Shown: one piece after another, positions 49,975 through 58,853 of the stretch
Layout: every line of letters starts with the position of its first letter
How positions within the stretch are numbered: position 1 is the first letter of the stretch
Assembly: GCA_013359125.1 (NCBI GenBank)
Contig: JABWCR010000002.1
Location: forward strand, 62,001 to 126,000
Direction of reading: 5' to 3'
Source: Armatimonadota bacterium
Lineage (GTDB): Bacteria; Armatimonadota; Fimbriimonadia; Fimbriimonadales; GBS-DC
DNA: 64,000 nucleotides
Notes under the pieces: generated by a model
What the model saw: only the letters and a program-made list of their open reading frames with translations
Database searches by the model: none
Told to the model about the DNA's origin: nothing
Program-made: the position numbers and the translations under genes

Positions 49975-50642
49975 GGTGATATTCTTACCCCTCGAATAGC
50001 GCGTCGGATGGCAAGGTATTGTCGTCCGCGATGCAGAAAGCCCTTCAGCGTCTTGCCTAACTCTCGATGCCGAATGTCGATCGGTATTTCTCCCACAGCG
50101 AAGCCCATCGATAGCGCGTCGTCCGTCAGGCCGACCTCTAAGCCATATTCTGGCGCCACGCCCTTGAGCGACTGGACCAAGCGATTCGACAAACAGCGCT
50201 GACCGCTCAACGGCGCTGCGAATCGGGCGCCATGCTTCCGTAGCAAGTAGTTCCTCGCCATTCGTGCGGCGAGTCCAAACCCGCCTTTCCTGGTGGAAGG
50301 CGGCGCGCCGACCGCCATGTCTAATTTGCCGCTGAGCACAGGTTGGATGAGCGCCTTGACCGCCGATGCAGTTTCTCCCAAGTCCGCGTCTACCAGCAAG
50401 CAACAGTCATATTTGCCTATGGCCCGAAGACCTCGCCAAACAGCGGTTGCTTTGCCCGGAGGCAGATCGGGATCGTGCAGTCGGATGACCGTTGCTCCGG
50501 CCTTTTCGGCCCATGTTGCCGTATCGTCCGAACTGTGGTCGTCCACCACTAAGACTTGCAAATCGCCGAGCGCCGCTATCGTCTGGACAATCGTAGCCGC
50601 TTCGTTTCGAGCGGGCACAATTGCTACGAACTCATGGCTCAA
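49971..50642 (-). CDS. Family 2 glycosyltransferase
   Basis: This 223-aa GT-A fold enzyme starts with FVAIVPARNEAATIVQTI (about 4-21), followed by LVVDDHSSDDTA (about 31-42) and the DxD-like LLVDADLGE (about 82-90). No membrane helix is present at the C-terminus. I choose the TTG at 50642 because the upstream gene ends at 50632 and homology begins there. It probably extends a lipid-linked sugar together with the MraY-like enzyme downstream. The sugar is unknown. Confidence 0.85.
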   Translation of the reverse strand: MSHEFVAIVPARNEAATIVQTIAALGDLQVLVVDDHSSDDTATWAEKAGATVIRLHDPDLPPGKATAVWRGLRAIGKYDCCLLVDADLGETASAVKALIQPVLSGKLDMAVGAPPSTRKGGFGLAARMARNYLLRKHGARFAAPLSGQRCLSNRLVQSLKGVAPEYGLEVGLTDDALSMGFAVGEIPIDIRHRELGKTLKGFLHRGRQYLAIRRAIRGVRISP

Positions 50643-51396
50643 TCTCGGCCCCTGGGTTTGCCAGCGCCTCGACAAGCAGAGCGCGACCTGTGTTGAGGTC
50701 CACCGCCGAAACAGAGGGAATGCGGAGCGACTTCAGATTGGATGGTTCCTTGCAAACAAGAGGCTCCGCACCGACCACAAAGATACCAGAGTCGATGAGA
50801 ACCTGGACGGCAGCGCGCTCCTTGGTCGCCAACTGCGTCAAATCGTCATCCGGCGACAGACGGTCAAACCCGCCGACCACGATCACCGCGTCGGGCCTGC
50901 CGTTTATTCGACCACTAATCGCGATGCCTGCTCGACGGTGCAGATAAGACATGCTGGATTGGGGCGCGCCGGAGAGCGCCGTTGCGAGATTCGTCCATAC
51001 GAGGCGCTCTTCGTCTGGCAAAAGCTCGCGCAGTCCGACCCGTATGATCGCGTCGGCGCGTCCTCCCGCGGCCTCGATGGCTCGTTCGACGGATGTTGTG
51101 GCCTCATCGTAATCGCCCGTCTGAACGATCGCGAGGCGACGGCCGCTGAGATGTCTGCCAGAAAAGGAGGCGGGCGCATCCAGTTGATTCACAGCCTCGC
51201 GATACCGGTCGATCTGATTGCGCAGGTCTTGAGTCTCGTTCGCGCGCTCGTCAATGCGCTTTTCTAACTCGGTCAGGCGATTCTTCAGATAATCGGGCAC
51301 TGTGGGCGACAGATAGAGCGCGCCTAGCATCAGCCCGATCGCCAAGCAAAGCAGGCACGCCGAGAGGCTGGCCACGTGATAGCGCCAATCGCTCAC
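50632..51396 (-). CDS. MctB/SteB-like membrane-anchored protein (DUF3186)
   Basis: This 254-aa protein has one N-terminal helix (about 9-29, SLSACLLCLAIGLMLGALYL), a coiled coil (about 35-65) and an extracytoplasmic alpha/beta domain. That domain includes RLAIVQTGDYDEATTSVERAIEAAGGR and the C-terminal VDLNTGRALLVEAL. This is the layout of the copper transporter MctB and the corynebacterial SteB. In Mycobacterium (Rv1697-Rv1698) and Corynebacterium it also lies directly after steA. The GTG overlaps the steA stop (GTGA), so the two are coupled. A structural role with SteA is more likely than copper transport. Confidence 0.82.
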   Translation of the reverse strand: MSDWRYHVASLSACLLCLAIGLMLGALYLSPTVPDYLKNRLTELEKRIDERANETQDLRNQIDRYREAVNQLDAPASFSGRHLSGRRLAIVQTGDYDEATTSVERAIEAAGGRADAIIRVGLRELLPDEERLVWTNLATALSGAPQSSMSYLHRRAGIAISGRINGRPDAVIVVGGFDRLSPDDDLTQLATKERAAVQVLIDSGIFVVGAEPLVCKEPSNLKSLRIPSVSAVDLNTGRALLVEALANPGAEIEP

Positions 51397-52550
51397 AGTC
51401 GCCACCAGTTCCGCACAAGTTTCACGATGAACTGCCCAGTGGGCGAGAAGGCCAGCGCCACCGCCACGGGACAGAGCGCGGCCAAGAACAGCCATACGAT
51501 CTCGCGCGCTTGCTTGCGAACCGAGTAAAGCCGCCCCACGCCCTTAGCGTCAACCAGCCGCGAGCCGACCTTCAGCCGGACCAAGAACGTGCTGGCCATG
51601 CCCGAACGCCCTTTGTCCAAAAACTCTTCCAGCGCAAAGCGACATCCGACGGTTACAATCAACGGGCAGTCCAATTCGTAAGCGATCAGCATAGCCAAAT
51701 CTTCGCTCGTTCCCAGCGATCGAACGACCAGCGCATCTAAGTGTTTTTCTTCGGCTACGGCCATCCCTGGCGAGGGACGATCTTCCTGAGAATAACCGTG
51801 CACCCAAATCCGGGCACCGCACCGAAGGGCTTGATCGGAAACACTGTCTAAATCCCCGACGATTAGGTCTGGTCGTATCCCAATATCGAGCAGCGCCTGC
51901 GCGGCGCCGTCCACCGCAATGATGGCCGGGCGCGAATCCTGCATATAGCGACGAAGTGCCGCCAAATCTTCTTTGAAGCCGGGCCCCCGAGCCACGACCA
52001 CCGCGTGGCGCCTGGCCAAATGAACAAGAGGCTCCGGCAGAGGCAACGGCTCTAGGATCGGTCGCCATTCTTGCTCCAACAGGTTCAGCGTGTTTTTTGC
52101 GAATGCTTCTAGCTCGGCCCCTACATTGGCTTTGGCGGTCTCGATCTGACGATCCACATCTGAAACAGTAACTCGATTCCCTTTGCATTGTCTGCCGCCT
52201 CCATACAGGACGGCATCGCCTTCGATCGCTACTCGGTCGCCTTCTTTGATAGAATTGAAAAACTCATCGCCCAACTCGTCGATCAGAGGAATTTTGCTAT
52301 CCAAGAGCATTCGAGCGCCGTAGGCCGGGTAACGACCGGTAATGGAGCGTGCCGCATTGAGCACGGCCGATACGCCCGCATCGATCAGGCTTCGCGCGGC
52401 GACGGAATCGAGATCGGCGTGATGAATGAGCGCAATGTCTCCCCGCCGGAGCCGCTGAACAAGCCGTTTGGTCCGCTCGTCAACCTTAACTCGACCAGAT
52501 ATGCGCGACGGAACCTTTGTCGTTGTCTCGGTCGTCTTTGTTAGCGCCAT
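51393..52550 (-). CDS. SteA-like putative cytokinetic ring protein
   Basis: This 385-aa protein begins with a domain containing RGDIALIHHADLDSVAARSLIDAGVSAVLNAARSITGRYPA (about 36-75). A thiamin-pyrophosphokinase-like domain follows, with AIIAVDGAAQALLDIGIRPDLIVGDLDSVSD (about 193-223). A C-terminal helix (about 350-372) anchors it. This is the SteA family. SteA with SteB locates to the division septum in Corynebacterium and supports cell separation. The catalytic residues of thiamin pyrophosphokinase are only partly kept. AGGGGG precedes the ATG, and TACAAT further upstream may be the -10. Confidence 0.85.
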   Translation of the reverse strand: MALTKTTETTTKVPSRISGRVKVDERTKRLVQRLRRGDIALIHHADLDSVAARSLIDAGVSAVLNAARSITGRYPAYGARMLLDSKIPLIDELGDEFFNSIKEGDRVAIEGDAVLYGGGRQCKGNRVTVSDVDRQIETAKANVGAELEAFAKNTLNLLEQEWRPILEPLPLPEPLVHLARRHAVVVARGPGFKEDLAALRRYMQDSRPAIIAVDGAAQALLDIGIRPDLIVGDLDSVSDQALRCGARIWVHGYSQEDRPSPGMAVAEEKHLDALVVRSLGTSEDLAMLIAYELDCPLIVTVGCRFALEEFLDKGRSGMASTFLVRLKVGSRLVDAKGVGRLYSVRKQAREIVWLFLAALCPVAVALAFSPTGQFIVKLVRNWWRL

Positions 52551-52582
52551 AGCGCCCCCTGCGATATTGTAGCGCCTGAGTG

Positions 52583-52588
52583 TATAAT
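52583..52588 (+). promoter_or_regulatory. -10 element of the tRNA gene
   Basis: A consensus TATAAT ends 8 nt before the first base of the tRNA, as expected for direct initiation just upstream. I see no good -35. Confidence 0.55.
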
Positions 52589-52596
52589 CGGAGCGA

Positions 52597-52668
52597 GGGC
52601 CCGTAGCTCAAGGGCAGAGCAGGCGGCTCATAACCGCTTGGTTGGGGGTTCGAATCCCTCCGGGCCCA
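52597..52668 (+). tRNA. tRNA with CAU anticodon, probably tRNA-Ile2 (lysidine type)
   Basis: A complete cloverleaf of 72 nt is present: acceptor GGGCCCG/CGGGCCC with A73, D stem GCTC/GAGC, anticodon stem GGCGG/CCGCT with anticodon CAT at 52629-52631, T stem GGGGG/CCCTC and loop TTCGAAT. CCA is not encoded. The anticodon arm AGGCGGCTCATAACCGCTTG is very close to E. coli tRNA-Ile2. The acceptor has C4-G69 and C5-G68, which TilS recognises in that species. Elongator tRNA-Met is the alternative. A protein gene begins 24 nt downstream on the same strand. Confidence 0.93.
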
Positions 52669-52679
52669 CTCTCTTCGGG

Positions 52680-52685
52680 TATCCT
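52680..52685 (+). promoter_or_regulatory. Candidate -10 between the tRNA and the downstream secreted protein gene
   Basis: TATCCT lies 7 nt before the GTG at 52693. It could start a leaderless mRNA. Alternatively, tRNA 3' processing of a joint transcript would leave a short leader. Confidence 0.3.
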
Positions 52686-52692
52686 TTTGAGC

Positions 52693-54948
52693 GTGAATCG
52701 TTGCCTCCTGTCCCTCGTCCTGCTGGTTGCGGCCTCCAGTTTGTTCGCACAACCCGTCTCCCAGGGCATCGCCGTCGAAATGGACGAGAAATTAGGGCTT
52801 AGCATCGATAAAGCCCGGTCGATCGGATCGACCTGCGTGGTCGTCAAAGTTCCGGCAAGCATTAGTCCAGAACTCTGGAAAGTCGCGATCGAAACGCTCG
52901 AATCGCGAAACCTGGGCTATTGGCTTTGGCTCCCAGACAGTTCGGCGCGCAATGCCGAAGGTTGGATCTGCCAACCCGAGCGCTATCGCCAGAACCCAGA
53001 TCCAAAGGGCGTCTACAAGTTTCGGTCGGACACAGCCTCTCGCGCTTTAGCCTTCATTGTAGAAAAGCGAAGCGGCGATCTACGACGCAACATCGAGATT
53101 GAGTTAAAGGACGGCGAGGCCGCGTTTGGCGCTAGCGCCGACAACGAATTAGACGTAGCGCTTTACTATCCGTTCGGCGTCAGTCAGATGCCCGACTTCT
53201 GGGCCAAGCACGACGCGCACCGCGACCGATTAGCGCTGCTGCTACAGTCCAAGAGGCCCTCCAGGAGCCTTCTAGGCTGGATCAACGCCTCTCCGTCGCT
53301 CCCGTCTCAAGATCATTGGCGGGTGTTTCCCAACAGCCCAGAGTTTCAGCTGGATTGGGAGTCCTACCTGCGCGGCAAATATCAGGATGTGTCGGGATTG
53401 AACTTTGCCTGGAGGACGGACGTAGAGTTCAAAACGCATCGCGAGGCGGCGCAACGCTTTCCCCTGTGGGCCAACAAGCGAGGCGTTGCGGCTTTATGGA
53501 AGATCGGCGAGCGGCCCGTTCATGTGGATCAGGCGCGCACGCAGTTCTGGACCGATTATCACGATTTTCTAAGAATGCGATGCGAGACGGCCTACCGTTC
53601 GATGCAGAAGTTTTTGAACGCGCCCTGTCTGAGTTGGATGGAGTTGACCGACGGTTCCGATCTGTCTCCTTCTCCCGCTTGGTTGCCGCGCGATCGGGAC
53701 GGCGCCGCCGTCTACATACCGTCCAATGTACGAGACCATTGGTTTGCCGCCTTGTCGCAAGCCGCCGGATCAATGGCCGACATGAAGGGTCAGCGTTTGG
53801 CGATAATCGAAACCGCAACCGCCACTAGCGCATTGGTCCAGACCTTAGCCGGCGTTGGCTTCTCGACGATCGTTTGGGAATCGAAGCCGGAAGACGCGAT
53901 CGGAGATGCCCTGTCTGTAACTCCGACTGCTCGCCAGCCCGTGGCAGAGGCTTTCCCCATTTCGGCTTGGACGCCCGTCGAGCCTCAACTGATGGACGAT
54001 GGCCGGTGGCTCGTGCCGTCTCAAACAGCTGTCGGAGGCAGACTGATCTGGATAGACGGCGTGTACGGTTACTGGACGATGGTTCAAACGGACGTAGGAC
54101 CGCGGGTCCGGCTCTGCTTATGGACAAATAGAGAATCGAAGCAGCTCGTGCTGAAGTTCGGCGATAAGACGCCCATCTTCGCTTCGATGGCCGACGGCAC
54201 GGCCGCTCAAGCGACTGTGCGGGGCGACCGGGTTACGGTCATGATTGGCTCGAGACCTACATTCCTTACTGGTTTTACCGCCTTGCCTTTGTGCGAGACA
54301 GCCATCGAAGATTTGGCGGCGCGGTTCAAACGGGCTGAGGAAACTGCATCGAATCTTAAGCGCGATCTATCCGTTCAGCGGTTCGGCTACAAGCAGGCCA
54401 TGCAAACCTATTCAAAGAGCCCGCTCTCAGGCTTCGAGTTAGTGCGCCAAGCGGTCGAATCGGCCGAGCGCGCAGTCAGAAACTACGTCTGGTTAGAAGC
54501 GGAGAATGCACGGGATCACAATTTTGGCTCCTCGCGCGACTGGGCTGCGATTTCGGGCGGCGCCAGCTTGTGGCTAAAGTCCTCCATCCTCCCGACCGGT
54601 GGATACGACTACGCCAACTACAGTTTCAGCGCTCCTTATGACGGCGACTATGCGATCTGGGTTGCGGCCGCAGGGCTGTCGAGAGAGCTAGAATGGAGCG
54701 TTCAGCCCGATCCCAAAAACGAGGCGTCGAGCGGGGCCGAAGGTCGCTATTCTCCAAACGGAGACAAGGGCGCCAAGTACGCCGGGCGCTATGTTTGGCA
54801 CCGAATCGGATCGGCGCGCATCCGACCCGGATCGCACGAGCTAACCTTGCGCTTCAAGGCGAACGGCGAGCGATACATCGAATTGGATGCCATCCTGATC
54901 GCGCCGAACGGCATCGTTCCGACCGGCGCATCACAACCAAGGCCTTAA
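52693..54948 (+). CDS. Secreted glycoside-hydrolase-like protein with C-terminal beta module
   Basis: This 751-aa protein has a signal peptide (about residues 1-19, VAASSLFAQ). The catalytic-type region (about 20-400) includes FQLDWESYLRGKYQDVSGLNFAW and FWTDYHDFLRMRCETAYRSM, which recall GH42-type beta-galactosidases. The region after residue 430 includes a coiled helical stretch (about 540-590). The C-terminal domain (VWLEAENARDHNF to IELDAILIAPNG, about 605-740) resembles CBM35/CBM6 carbohydrate-binding modules. The GTG at 52693 is chosen because the signal peptide begins there; there is no Shine-Dalgarno. Active-site residues cannot be assigned, so the activity is open. Confidence 0.65.
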   Translation: MNRCLLSLVLLVAASSLFAQPVSQGIAVEMDEKLGLSIDKARSIGSTCVVVKVPASISPELWKVAIETLESRNLGYWLWLPDSSARNAEGWICQPERYRQNPDPKGVYKFRSDTASRALAFIVEKRSGDLRRNIEIELKDGEAAFGASADNELDVALYYPFGVSQMPDFWAKHDAHRDRLALLLQSKRPSRSLLGWINASPSLPSQDHWRVFPNSPEFQLDWESYLRGKYQDVSGLNFAWRTDVEFKTHREAAQRFPLWANKRGVAALWKIGERPVHVDQARTQFWTDYHDFLRMRCETAYRSMQKFLNAPCLSWMELTDGSDLSPSPAWLPRDRDGAAVYIPSNVRDHWFAALSQAAGSMADMKGQRLAIIETATATSALVQTLAGVGFSTIVWESKPEDAIGDALSVTPTARQPVAEAFPISAWTPVEPQLMDDGRWLVPSQTAVGGRLIWIDGVYGYWTMVQTDVGPRVRLCLWTNRESKQLVLKFGDKTPIFASMADGTAAQATVRGDRVTVMIGSRPTFLTGFTALPLCETAIEDLAARFKRAEETASNLKRDLSVQRFGYKQAMQTYSKSPLSGFELVRQAVESAERAVRNYVWLEAENARDHNFGSSRDWAAISGGASLWLKSSILPTGGYDYANYSFSAPYDGDYAIWVAAAGLSRELEWSVQPDPKNEASSGAEGRYSPNGDKGAKYAGRYVWHRIGSARIRPGSHELTLRFKANGERYIELDAILIAPNGIVPTGASQPRP

Positions 54949-54991
54949 GACAGGAACCAATGCCAAACCAAAGAAAAGACGAGGGAAACGA

Positions 54992-57367
54992 ATGATCGAC
55001 GAACATAAGACGACCGGGTTCGCCGTGGTTTTGGGCGCCGGCACGATGGGCGCGCAAATCGCGGCGCACTTGGCGAACGTCGGGTGGCGCGCGCTGTTGC
55101 TCGACATCCCGGGCGGCGAGCCAACCCCAGACGAAGCGGCAAAGGGTCTGACTGCAACCAGCCCAGAAGTTCGAAATCGTCCCGCTATTCAAGGGCTTGC
55201 CAAAGCAAAGAAACTCAAACCCGCGCCGTTCTATCATGAAAAGTTTGCCGATCGCATCCAGTTTGGCAATTTTGACGACGACCTGCCTAAAATCAAGGAC
55301 GCCGATTGGGTGATCGAAGCCATCGTCGAACGGTCGGACATCAAAAGACAGATGTGGGACAAGGTACAGCAGCACGCAGGCCCCCAAACGTATCTCAGCA
55401 CAAACACATCCGGTCTCTCCGTCTCCGAGATGACAGAGGGCTGCAGCGAAGAGATTCGCGCCCGGTTCTTTGGAGCGCACTTCTTCAATCCGCCTCGATA
55501 TTTGAAACTGCTTGAACTGATTCCTCTCGATCAAACCGCGCAAGATACGATGGACCGTGCGGTCGGTTTTGGCGAAAAGGTATTGGGCAAGAGGGTCGTG
55601 ATCGCACGGGACACCCCCGGTTTTATCGGCAACCGCTTGGGCATCTATTCGATGATGAGCGTGTTTCAGGCGGTCAAAGAGTTTGATATGACCGTCGAAG
55701 AGGTCGATGCGCTGACGGGGCCTCTGATCGGGCGACCGCGCAGCGCGACCTTCCGATTGGCCGACATCGTTGGCCTGGACGTGCTTGCCAGCGTTGCGAG
55801 CCATCAGCGCGAAAGGCTCGAAACGCCAGAAGAAAAGGCCGCGTTCGAACTTCCCGAAGTCGTGCAGACTATGCTTGCCGAAGGTCGATTGGGCGAGAAG
55901 AGCGGAGCCGGTTTCTTTCGACGCCTAAAGGACGGCACGATAGAAGCGATGGACCTGAAAACGGGCGAATACCGACCGCGCCAAAAGCCGCGATTCGACC
56001 ATTTCGCCGAAATCGAAAAACTGCCCCTTAAGGAGCGCATCAAAGCCCTGATCGCGCACGACAGCCGAGAAGGGAAGTTTTTGTGGCGATTGTTCAGCGA
56101 CGGTTTGTGCTACGCCCTGACGCATGGACCCAGCCTGTGCGACGACCCCGAGCCGATCGACAATGCGATCAAATGGGGCTTTGGATGGGAGATGGGGCCG
56201 ATCGAAACATTGGACGCCATCGGCCCGCGCGCGTTCGCCGAACGCCTGGATGTCGTTCCGCCAACGCTTCAGCAACTGTTTAATTCGGGTCGCGAGACGT
56301 TCTATCAAGGCGATACGGTCTACTCTTGGTCGATCGGCGGCGCCCGGCAGATCGACCTCTCGCCCGAGTTTATGACGCCGGGGATCATGGCCGAAAAGCG
56401 CCCCAAACTTCTTGGCAACGCCGACGCCTCGCTGTACGACTTGGGCGACGACGTTTTTTGCGCGGCGATCCATTCCAAAATGAACACCCTCGGCCCCTCC
56501 GTAATGGAGACGATCCTGAAAGGCGCCGACAAAGCCGAACAGGAAGGCCGCGGCTTGGTGATAACGGGACTGGGCGACCACTTTAGCGTTGGATTCAACC
56601 TACAACTGTTCCTGATGATGATCGGCGCGGGCGAGTGGGACGAGGTCGCAAACGGCGCCCATGCTTTTCAGCAAAGTTTGTTGCGCCTTCGCTACGCCAA
56701 GGTTCCAATCGTCAGCGCCGTTTTTGGCTATACGTTGGGCGGCGCGTGCGAACTGGCCATGCACAGTTCGAGCGTCGTAGCTTCGGCGGAAACCTACATG
56801 GGGCTGCCGGAAGTCGGAGTCGGCATTATTCCTGGCGGCGGCGGCGCGAGTACCATGCTTCATCGCGCCTTAAAAGACCTTCCGGCAGACGCCGATCCCT
56901 ATCCAGCAGTGCGCAAGATCATTGAGACTTTAGGATTTGGCAAGGTGGGCACGAGCGCGTTCGAAGCGCAAGAGTACGGATTCCTGCGCCCGGGCTTGGA
57001 TCAGATCGTGATCAATCCCGATCGCGTTTTGTGGGGCGCCAAGCAAGCTGCCATCAACCTGTACGAAGCAGGCTATCAGCCGCCCGAACCGCCAAAGGTC
57101 ATGGCGCATGGCGACGGCCTCTATAGCCGACTCTATGTCGAGCTTTACAATCTCAAGACCGGCGGTATGATGTCCGATCACGACTTCCTCATCCTTTCGG
57201 AACTGGCATGGATACTGTCCGGCGGCGACGGCGCCAGCGCAAAACCGATGCCCGAAGCCTACTTCTATCGGCTTGAGGTCATCGTAAACGCCAAACTGGC
57301 GCAACAGCCCAAGACCTGGGAAAGAATGAAGCACATGCTGGAGAAGGGCAAACCCCTTCGCAATTAA
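54992..57367 (+). CDS. fadN: FadN-like 3-hydroxyacyl-CoA dehydrogenase/enoyl-CoA hydratase (copy 2)
   Basis: This 791-aa protein has the same domain order as copy 1. It has the NAD loop VVLGAGTMGAQ (about 12-22), the catalytic His segment FGAHFFNPPRYLKLLE (about 160-175) and GFIGNRLGIY. A C-terminal crotonase domain carries SVGFNLQLFL, GYTLGGACELAMH and the acidic LPEVGVGIIPGGGG (about 608-621). It heads a fadN-fadA-etf-acd operon, like fadNAE of Bacillus. GAGGG precedes the ATG. It hydrates enoyl-CoA and oxidises the hydroxyacyl-CoA in fatty-acid breakdown. Confidence 0.94.
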   Translation: MIDEHKTTGFAVVLGAGTMGAQIAAHLANVGWRALLLDIPGGEPTPDEAAKGLTATSPEVRNRPAIQGLAKAKKLKPAPFYHEKFADRIQFGNFDDDLPKIKDADWVIEAIVERSDIKRQMWDKVQQHAGPQTYLSTNTSGLSVSEMTEGCSEEIRARFFGAHFFNPPRYLKLLELIPLDQTAQDTMDRAVGFGEKVLGKRVVIARDTPGFIGNRLGIYSMMSVFQAVKEFDMTVEEVDALTGPLIGRPRSATFRLADIVGLDVLASVASHQRERLETPEEKAAFELPEVVQTMLAEGRLGEKSGAGFFRRLKDGTIEAMDLKTGEYRPRQKPRFDHFAEIEKLPLKERIKALIAHDSREGKFLWRLFSDGLCYALTHGPSLCDDPEPIDNAIKWGFGWEMGPIETLDAIGPRAFAERLDVVPPTLQQLFNSGRETFYQGDTVYSWSIGGARQIDLSPEFMTPGIMAEKRPKLLGNADASLYDLGDDVFCAAIHSKMNTLGPSVMETILKGADKAEQEGRGLVITGLGDHFSVGFNLQLFLMMIGAGEWDEVANGAHAFQQSLLRLRYAKVPIVSAVFGYTLGGACELAMHSSSVVASAETYMGLPEVGVGIIPGGGGASTMLHRALKDLPADADPYPAVRKIIETLGFGKVGTSAFEAQEYGFLRPGLDQIVINPDRVLWGAKQAAINLYEAGYQPPEPPKVMAHGDGLYSRLYVELYNLKTGGMMSDHDFLILSELAWILSGGDGASAKPMPEAYFYRLEVIVNAKLAQQPKTWERMKHMLEKGKPLRN

Positions 57368-57377
57368 GGAGACCACG

Positions 57378-58556
57378 ATGCAAGACGCTTATATAGTTGC
57401 TTCGGTAAGAACGGCGATCGGAAAAGCGCCCCGCGGCGCGCTGCGAAACGTGCGACCGGACGATTTAGGCGCATTTGCGCTTCAAGGCGCTTTGGCGCAA
57501 GTTCCCGGTCTCGACCCTAAGGAGATAGAGGACGTCGTCTTTGGCTGCGCAATGCCAGAGGGCGAGCAGGGCATGAACGTAGCCCGGATCAGTGTGCTGC
57601 GAGCCGGTTGGCCTATCGATGTGGCCGCCGCGACGGTCAATCGCATGTGCGCCTCGGGTCTGGAGGCCATTGCGATCGCGGCTCAGCGCGTTCAAACGGG
57701 CCAATGCGATGTCGCCGTCGGTGGCGGAACGGAGAGCATGTCGATGATCCCCATGGGCGGAACCATTTTCAAACCAAACCCGACGCTTGCTCGCAACTAT
57801 CCCGATTCCTATCTGGGCATGGGGCTGACTGCCGAGAAACTGGTCAATGAGTACGGCATAACCCGCGAGGAGCAGGACGAGTTCTCCTACAACAGCCATA
57901 TGAAGGCGGTCTCCGCTCAAGATTCCGGCGCATTCGAAGGCGAGATTTGGACGGTGCAAACGACCGAGCGCGACTACGGCCCGGACGGCTATCCAAAGGA
58001 GAAAGAAGTTATTCTTAAGCAGGACGAAGGACCTCGGCGCGATACAACCATCGAAGCGCTGGCGAAGCTTAAGCCAGCATTCTTGAGCGACGGCACCGTA
58101 ACGGCGGGCAACAGTTCTCAACGGAGCGACGGCGCCGCTGCGACGATTCTGATGAGCGAGAGCAAGATGAACGCTCTCGGACTGAAACCGATCGCACGAT
58201 TGGTCTCCTATGCGCTTGCGGGCGTTCCGCCGGAAACGATGGGCATCGGCCCTGCGTTTGCAATCCCCAAAGCGCTGGAGAAAGCGGGCAAAAAGGTCGA
58301 GGACATCGACTTGTTCGAGGTGAACGAGGCGTTTGCCGCTCAGGTGCTGGCCGTGTTGCGACAGTTCCCCCTGCCGACCGAACGACTGAACGTCAATGGC
58401 GGTGCCGTTGCACTCGGTCATCCATTGGGCTGTACAGGCGCCCGGCAGACAGCGACTCTCTTGAACGCGTTGCGAAAGAGAGGCGGGAAGTGGGGCGTCG
58501 TTAGCATGTGTGTGGGAGGCGGCATGGGCGCCGCGGCGGTGTACGAACTGTTATGA
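57378..58556 (+). CDS. fadA: Acetyl-CoA acyltransferase (thiolase)
   Basis: This 392-aa thiolase has the nucleophile Cys91 in [11 protein letters not shown], the active-site His in [17 protein letters not shown] (about 339-355), and the second Cys in [11 protein letters not shown] (about 376-386). It cleaves 3-ketoacyl-CoA in the last step of beta-oxidation. GGAG lies before the ATG and the gene starts 10 nt after fadN. Its stop overlaps the next small gene by 4 nt. Confidence 0.96.
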   Translation: MQDAYIVASVRTAIGKAPRGALRNVRPDDLGAFALQGALAQVPGLDPKEIEDVVFGCAMPEGEQGMNVARISVLRAGWPIDVAAATVNRMCASGLEAIAIAAQRVQTGQCDVAVGGGTESMSMIPMGGTIFKPNPTLARNYPDSYLGMGLTAEKLVNEYGITREEQDEFSYNSHMKAVSAQDSGAFEGEIWTVQTTERDYGPDGYPKEKEVILKQDEGPRRDTTIEALAKLKPAFLSDGTVTAGNSSQRSDGAAATILMSESKMNALGLKPIARLVSYALAGVPPETMGIGPAFAIPKALEKAGKKVEDIDLFEVNEAFAAQVLAVLRQFPLPTERLNVNGGAVALGHPLGCTGARQTATLLNALRKRGGKWGVVSMCVGGGMGAAAVYELL

Positions 58557-58840
58557 AACACAAAGGCGACACGGCGATCGACAACCTCTCCGCTGCATTT
58601 GGTCGAATGTTGATCGCGCTGTATGCAGCCGAAAAGTGGGCCGTTACTTTAGAAGACCGCGAAGAGGCGGCCAGGGCGATCCGCATGTCCGAAGCGATGG
58701 AAGCGGAGGCCATGGCCGCGTTTGGACGAGATAGCGTTGCGCCCCTCTTGAGGCAATTGGTGCGCGAAACGGGCGATTTAGCCGCAATTAGACGCTATCT
58801 AACCATGCCGGACCGCACAAGATCGCATCACTATGCATAG
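58553..58840 (+). CDS. Small protein of unknown function in the beta-oxidation operon
   Basis: I do not recognise this 95-aa protein. It is mostly helical and charged: an N-terminal amphipathic helix (DNLSAAFGRMLIALYAAEKW) and an acidic/basic helix (LEDREEAARAIRMSEAMEAEAMAAF), with no membrane segment. The ATG overlaps the thiolase stop (ATGA), so it is translated with the thiolase, and etfB starts 13 nt later. A small partner or regulator of thiolase or ETF is possible. Confidence 0.65.
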   Translation: MKHKGDTAIDNLSAAFGRMLIALYAAEKWAVTLEDREEAARAIRMSEAMEAEAMAAFGRDSVAPLLRQLVRETGDLAAIRRYLTMPDRTRSHHYA

Positions 58841-58853
58841 GGAGGCTGACTGA

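Noticed and set aside
49981-50403. N-terminal extension of the MraY-like protein
   Set aside because: It runs through the glycosyltransferase gene in another frame and is Arg/Gly-rich without membrane character.
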